Shown piece by piece: positions 59,408-64,000 of a DNA stretch of 64,000 bases. A program made the translations under genes and the position numbers. Position 1 is the first letter of the stretch. Every line of letters begins with the position of its first letter. Origin of the DNA: Hyperoodon ampullatus. Its lineage: Eukaryota > Chordata > Mammalia > Artiodactyla > Ziphiidae. The stretch spans positions 162,629,353-162,693,352 of the forward strand of contig OX457058.1 in assembly GCA_949752795.1 (NCBI GenBank), written 5' to 3'. The notes under the pieces were generated by a model. The model did not search any database and had not been told where the DNA came from. It saw only the letters and a program-made list of their open reading frames with translations.

Positions 59408-59850
59408 TGTGTAAGATTCTAAGAGTAGGTCTCAAAGGGGTGAAGTGCTGGTGGAGGTCACAGAGAGAATGTGACCTCCAATTGACCCTCAAGCTAAACC
59501 AGAGCACTTGGAGGCTCCTCATCTACTTCTCTGTTCTTGGAATGTACATTATGCCCACCATTCCCACAGTGGGAACTATTTTCAAGGACACAGCCTTGAG
59601 AGAGTAAGGTCTTGAGATCGCCAAAGTGGGACATGTGACTGAACCCCATTAAGGTCTCTACATAAACTTTTAAGATTCTGGTGGGCAGGGGCAGATATCT
59701 ACTTGTCTTGGGGCTACCCAAGGCAAGTCTCATATATAAGTTCCCATGAGTATTAAACTTGACATCTACCAATCTGGAGTGGCTGCCTCTTTCTTCAGTC
59801 TCTCTTTGCCCTTCATGTACAGGGGCCAGTTTCATATTTCACCCAAGGCA
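59408..59850 (+). mobile_element. ERV 3' LTR, about 440 bp
   Basis: A purine-rich tract (GGTGGTAGAGAGGGG) ends just before TGTGTAAGATTCTAAG at 59408, and the LTR probably ends with CA at 59850. Inside are a TATATAAG box at about 59733-59740 and an ATTAAA polyadenylation signal at 59752-59757, which are close together and imply a short R. No second LTR was seen in the window. Confidence 0.7.
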
Positions 59851-60466
59851 CTCCCGAGTTTTCAAACCAAAAAGGAAGGTTTTTGATTTTGATTTATTTA
59901 AGAGACATAAATGTACTCATTTGTTCTATTTTTTAAGCATATTTTTGTAATTTGGATCCCTCAAGGAATTTGTACATGTAAATACAATTTTTGATATTAA
60001 TGACTTAATGTTATTTATAGTATTCTTGCCTATTCTTTCATTACCAGATCCCTAATGGTTTTTCCTTTTTCATTCTTAATACTGGTAGGTTGTTTCTTTC
60101 TATCTCTCTCTCAATATGTTAAGCTGAAGATTTCTTACTTTTGGTTTTGGTTTCACTAATTTTTTCTATTGTTTTTCTCAGGTTTCTATTTTACTGATTA
60201 ATGGTCTTATCTTTATCATTTCTCTTTTATACTTGCTTCAGGTTTAATTTATTCACAATTTTTTTAACTTCTTAAGGTGGAAGCTTAGATAATTGATTTT
60301 TAATATTTCTTCTTTTATATCATAAACCTTTAAAGAAATGATTTTTCCTCTAAACACTGCTTTAGTTGCAGCCCTTTCTGGATATGATGTGGTTTTTATT
60401 TTATTTGATTTAAAATATTTTCTAAATTTGTTTATGATTTTTCCTTTGAATAGTGTTTATATATTG

Positions 60467-60719
60467 GAAATATTATGGGTTTTTTTTGTTTTGTTTTGTT
60501 TTTTTTTTTTTTTTTTGCGGTACATGGGCCTCTCACTGTTGTGGGCTCTCCCATTGTGGAGCACAGGCTCTAGACGTGCAGGCTCAGGGACCATGGCTCA
60601 CGGGCCCAGCTGCTCCATGGCATGTGGGATCTTCCCAGACTGGGGCACGAACCCGTGTCCCCTGCATCGGCAGGCAGACTCTCAACCACTGCGCCACCAG
60701 GGAAGCCCGAAATATTATG
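60467..60719 (-). mobile_element. CHR-type SINE, reverse, with 11-bp TSD
   Basis: The body is at 60478-60708, with a T/G-rich tail side at the left. Perfect direct repeats GAAATATTATG lie at 60467-60477 and 60709-60719. It is inserted in L1 E. The 147-codon frame 60338-60781 is made of L1 and antisense SINE sequence. Confidence 0.97.
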
Positions 60720-60832
60720 CTTTAATTTCCAAATATTTGGGGATTTTTCACATACCTTTCTGTTATCGACTCCTAGTTTAATTCTATTGCAGTTACAGAA
60801 TGCTTTATGGTTCCAATACTTTTATACTTATT

Positions 60833-61073
60833 AAAACTTAATTAGGGGCTTCCCTGGTGGCGCAGTGGTTGAGAGTCTGCCTGCCGATGCAGGGGACACG
60901 GGTTCGTGCCCCGGTCCGGGAAGATCCCACATGCCACGGAGTGGCTGGGCCCATGAGCCATGGCTGCTGAGCCTGCGCGTCCAGAGCCTGTGCTCTGCAA
61001 TGGGAGAGGCCACAACAGGGAGAGGCCTGCGTACTGCAAAAAAAAAAAAAAAAAAAAAAAAAAAACTTAATTA
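60833..61073 (+). mobile_element. CHR-type SINE, forward, with 12-bp TSD
   Basis: The body is 60845-61061, ending in about 28 A. Perfect direct repeats AAAACTTAATTA lie at 60833-60844 and 61062-61073. The near-consensus sequence suggests a recent insertion into L1 E. Confidence 0.97.
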
Positions 61074-61407
61074 AATGCCCCTAAATATATTTTTCTTGTT
61101 GTATATTTCATATGCACCTGTAAGCAAGGTATACAGTCTGCTTGTGTGATGGAAATGTCAATTAGGTCATGTTGATTGATGCTATTTACATCTTTCATAT
61201 TCTTACTCATTTTTTTATCTACTAATTTTACTGATTATTGAGAGTGTGGAAATATCCAATTTTAGATTAGTCTATTTATTGTCATTCTATTAATTTTTCT
61301 TTATGTATTTTGAAGCTCTGTTTTAAAATACATATACATTTATCATTGTTATGTCTTCTTTATGAATTGACATATTATAAAATATCTATCTATCTCTGAT
61401 TATATAC

Positions 61408-62106
61408 AGGCATACCTTATTTTATTGTGCTTTGCTTTTTTTTTTTTTTTTTTTTTACAAATTGAGAGTTTGTAGCAACCTTGTGTCGAGCAAGTCTATT
61501 GGTGTCATTTTTCCAACATTAGCTCACTTTATGTCCCTGTGTGACATTTTGGTAATTCTCACAACATTTCAAATGTTTTCATTATCATATTTTTATAGTG
61601 ATCTGTGATCAGTGATCTTTTTTTTTTTTTTTTTTTTTTTTTTGCGGTACGTGGGCCTCTCACCATTGTGGCTTCTCCTGTTGTGGAGCACAGGCTCTGG
61701 ATGCGCAGGCTTAGCGGCCACGGCTCATGGGCCCAGCCGCTCCGCGACATGTGGGATCTTCCCAGACTGGGGCACGAACCTGTGTCCCCTGCATCGGCAG
61801 GAGGACTCTCAACCACTGCGCCACCAGGGAAGCCCAATCAGTGATCTTTGATGTTATTACTATTACTCACTGATGGCTCAAATGATGGTTAGCAATTTTT
61901 AGCAATAAAGAAATTTTAAACTAAGGTACGCACATTGATTTTTAGATATAATACTATTGTACACTTAATAGACTACAGTATAGTGTAAACATAACTTTTA
62001 CGTGCACTGGGAAACAAAAAAAAATTCATGTGACTTTCTTTATCTTGATACTTGCTTTATTACAGTGGTCTGGAACCAAATTCACAATATCTCCAAGGTA
62101 TTCCTG
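61408..62106 (+). mobile_element. MER2/Tigger-like DNA transposon, interrupted
   Basis: Terminal inverted repeats CAGGCATACCTTATTTTATT (61408) and AATATCTCCAAGGTATTCCTG (right end) are flanked by TA dinucleotides at 61406-61407 and 62107-62108, as expected for pogo/Tigger elements. Internal blocks such as GATCTGTGATCAGTGATCTT and AATAGACTACAGTATAGTG belong to the Tigger1/MER2 group. There is no transposase frame, so it is a non-autonomous copy. It is split by the SINE at 61608-61849. Without that SINE it is roughly 470 bases. Confidence 0.9.
61608..61849 (-). mobile_element. CHR-type SINE, reverse, nested in MER2, 13-bp TSD
   Basis: The body is 61621-61836. Perfect direct repeats ATCAGTGATCTTT lie at 61608-61620 and 61837-61849. 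The duplicated target is MER2/Tigger sequence, so the order of events is clear. Confidence 0.97.
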
Positions 62107-63192
62107 TACCTTCTTCTGAAATTTAGTCTAATATTGTAAGAATTACAGTTCTCATATGCTTAGAGTTTGCATGCGTTATTTTTTCTATCCTTTCATTTCA
62201 ATCTCTCTGTGTCCTTACATTAAAATGGATTGCTCATAGGCAGCATATAGTCACGTTTTGCATTTTTAGTTATTATGACAGTCTTTGTGTTTTAACTGAG
62301 AATGCAGGACATTTATATGTAATAGAATTATTGATATGTTTGTATTTACATGTATCATGTTGCTAGTTCTTTTCCATTTGTCCCATCCATTTTTTAAATT
62401 ACTTTTTCCATTTTCCTGTCTTTTAGATTAGTTAAATATATATTGCAATTCAGTGTTATTTCCACCATTTACTTCTTAGCTATACCTCTATTTTCTCATT
62501 GTTGGTCTGAGGTTTATAATATTATAATTTAAACTATGCAGTCTATTGTGTCATAATTTCATATAACAATACATCTCAGGCAGAATACTTTCAATATCCC
62601 CTCTCATTCTTTCTCCTATCATTGTCATAATTATACTTCTATGTATATGTGATAACCTCTAAAGTATATTACTGTTAATATTTTTGCTTTAAACAACAAA
62701 TTATCTTTGAGAAAAATTTTAGAATGAGAAAAAAACTTTTCAATTCTACCACATACTTAACATTCTACTGTTCTTCATCCCAATTTGTGTACAAATTTCC
62801 ACCTTGTGACATTTACCATTCACCCAAAGAACTTCTTTATTTTTCATACTGTCAATCTGTTGGTGATTCATTCTCTCAGCTCTTGTTTGTCTGAAAAATT
62901 ATCTAATTTGTCTTTGATTGTGAACATTTTCCCTTGGTAAATAATCCCAATTTCATAGTGTTTGTGTTTCATCACTTTAAATATGTCCTAATATTTATTC
63001 TAGTTTGCATTTTTTCTGATGAGAAATTATTTTTATTATTCTTATATTTTTCTATATGTTGTTATTCATTTCTCCTCATTGTCTTTATGAATTTTTTCTT
63101 CATTATATATTTTGTGTAATTTGATTTTGATGTACTTTGGAGTGTATGTATCTGTATCTCTACGTATCCTGCTTTGGGTTCTTTGAGCTTTG

Positions 63193-63195
<3 letters not shown>

Positions 63196-63242
<47 letters not shown>
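63196..63242. repeat. (TG)n microsatellite, about 23 units
   Basis: An uninterrupted TG run within the 5' part of L1 E. Confidence 0.97.
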
Positions 63243-63245
<3 letters not shown>

Positions 63246-63720
63246 ACTTTTTCAGCTGTATTGGAGTAATTTGCTATTGTTTGTTATGGCCACTATTGTG
63301 TTTGGTTTTGCCCTTTTCTTCTTTGTCTCTTCTTTTTTTGTGGAAACCCAAATACATGTATTTTAGACTACTTGATATCTTTCCATTGGCTTTTAGGGTT
63401 TGTTAATTTTGTTCATTTAGTTGCCTTCCTGTGCTTCATTATTAATCAATTCTACTGCTATGTCTTTAATATCAATGAAACCTTCTGCAGTATCTAATCT
63501 GCAGGTAATCTCATTCAGTGAAATTTTCAACTCAGATTATTTACTTCTCATGGCTATAAGTTCTGTCTGATTCGTTTTTATATTTTCCATTTCTATCTTT
63601 ACTATGTTTATATTTTCCTTTGAATTCTTGAATACAGTTACAGCAGCTGTTTTAACATTCTTGTTGGCTAATTCCACCATCTCTCTCATTTCTATGATAC
63701 CACAGTCAGTTACCACCAAG

Positions 63721-64000
63721 TTCAGTGGTGGTAATCTAGAGGTGAAGTAGGCAACTGAAATGAATACCTCTGCTGTGGTTGTTTTAGGGAAAGAAATTAT
63801 TAAAAAAATAATTCTAACTAAAAGCAAACTGCAATGTTGAATATGGCTGTCAGCTTTATTCTACACTTTGATTTTTAACATTAATCAGTCAAATTCTACA
63901 TTAATAAAAGTTGACTTTAGTTATTCCAAACAAAAAGAAACTAACTTTAAAAAAAACCTGATTGATATTTTTCCTGGTCATGGGTAACATTTTCCTTTCC
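63721..64000. other. AT-rich DNA, nothing recognised
   Basis: This lies beyond the last clear L1 E match. It could be L1 5' UTR or flank. Confidence 0.35.

Larger units (their letters stand above)
56214..59855 (+). mobile_element. Endogenous retrovirus relic, pol-env-3' LTR
   Basis: A forward-strand provirus remnant sits inside the reverse L1 E. Order: unrecognised, possibly pol-derived sequence at 56214-56890, RNase H end and integrase at 56894-57900, env remains at about 58190-59370, and one LTR at 59408-59850. GAG occurs at both edges (56211-56213 and 59856-59858) and may be the remnant of a short target-site duplication. There is no gag and no 5' LTR. The presence of env and a gamma-type transmembrane CC motif points to class I (ERV1) rather than ERV-L. 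The subfamily is not assigned. Confidence 0.8.
53784..63720 (-). mobile_element. Old L1M-like element (L1 E), reverse, heavily interrupted
   Basis: Read left to right, the pieces run from the 3' UTR (CATTTTTATGAATTTTGACA at 53807) through ORF2 (to about 56213), resume at about 59856, and reach the 5' UTR by 63540-63720 (CTGATTCGTTTTTATATTTT). The L1 sequence is continuous across the gap at 56213/59856, showing that the retroviral block was inserted. Other interruptions: SINEs at 60467-60719 and 60833-61073, and a MER2/Tigger-like element at 61408-62106. All frames are decayed. Confidence 0.8.

Noticed and set aside
60338..60781. 147-codon forward frame, the longest outside L1 and endogenous retrovirus sequence
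   Set aside because: It is old L1 sequence followed by antisense CHR SINE. The same SINE-derived peptide recurs in other copies (3153-3374, 26783-27082, 46138-46407, 61612-61851).

Overview
This window is mammalian nuclear DNA, almost certainly from a whale or dolphin. The main evidence is at least nine tRNA-Glu-derived SINEs of the CHR type found in cetaceans and their relatives, whose head reads GGCTTCCCTGGTGGCGCAG. Also present are a cetartiodactyl-type LINE-1 3' end, a bovine-type mariner MITE, and the usual ancient mammalian repeats (L2, MIR, MER5, MaLR LTRs, a MER2/Tigger-like element). Base composition is AT-rich with few CpGs. I found no host protein-coding exon, no tRNA, rRNA or snRNA gene, no CpG island and no CRISPR array. 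It reads as a gene desert or the inside of a very large intron. Nearly all open reading frames of 60 codons or more are chance frames or lie inside transposons.

Layout. 1-1925: a reverse-strand L1 with a 355-codon reverse-transcriptase frame, running off the left edge. 2016-13255: mostly unique AT-rich DNA with CHR SINEs, L2 pieces and three related LTR-like relics. 13259-18110: old reverse-strand L1 sequence with a forward-strand ERV-L pol relic (RT, RNase H, integrase, dUTPase-like tail) in the middle. 18690-25470: an LTR-like element, MIRs, a long CHR SINE and unique DNA. 25475-30040: L2 and L1 sequence with nested SINE and L1 insertions. 31655-33835: a long forward L2 carrying a paired MLT1 LTR insertion. 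34985-49385: unique DNA dotted with MaLR and MIR pieces, one SINE and the mariner MITE.

49386-63720 is the densest part. A young reverse-strand L1 (49401-53783) has a 15-bp target-site duplication and a large internal ORF2 deletion. Directly beside it is an old reverse-strand L1 (53784 to about 63720). That L1 was broken by an env-bearing endogenous retrovirus relic (about 56214-59855), three CHR SINEs and a MER2/Tigger-like DNA transposon, which itself contains one of the SINEs.

No genes here work together as a system. The biological content is a layered record of transposition. The most useful parts are exact target-site duplications, nested insertions that give relative ages, a few template-switch-like rearrangements, and one perfect candidate for a MITE-derived microRNA hairpin. 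Repeat family names come from recognition of sequence patterns, not from a database search.
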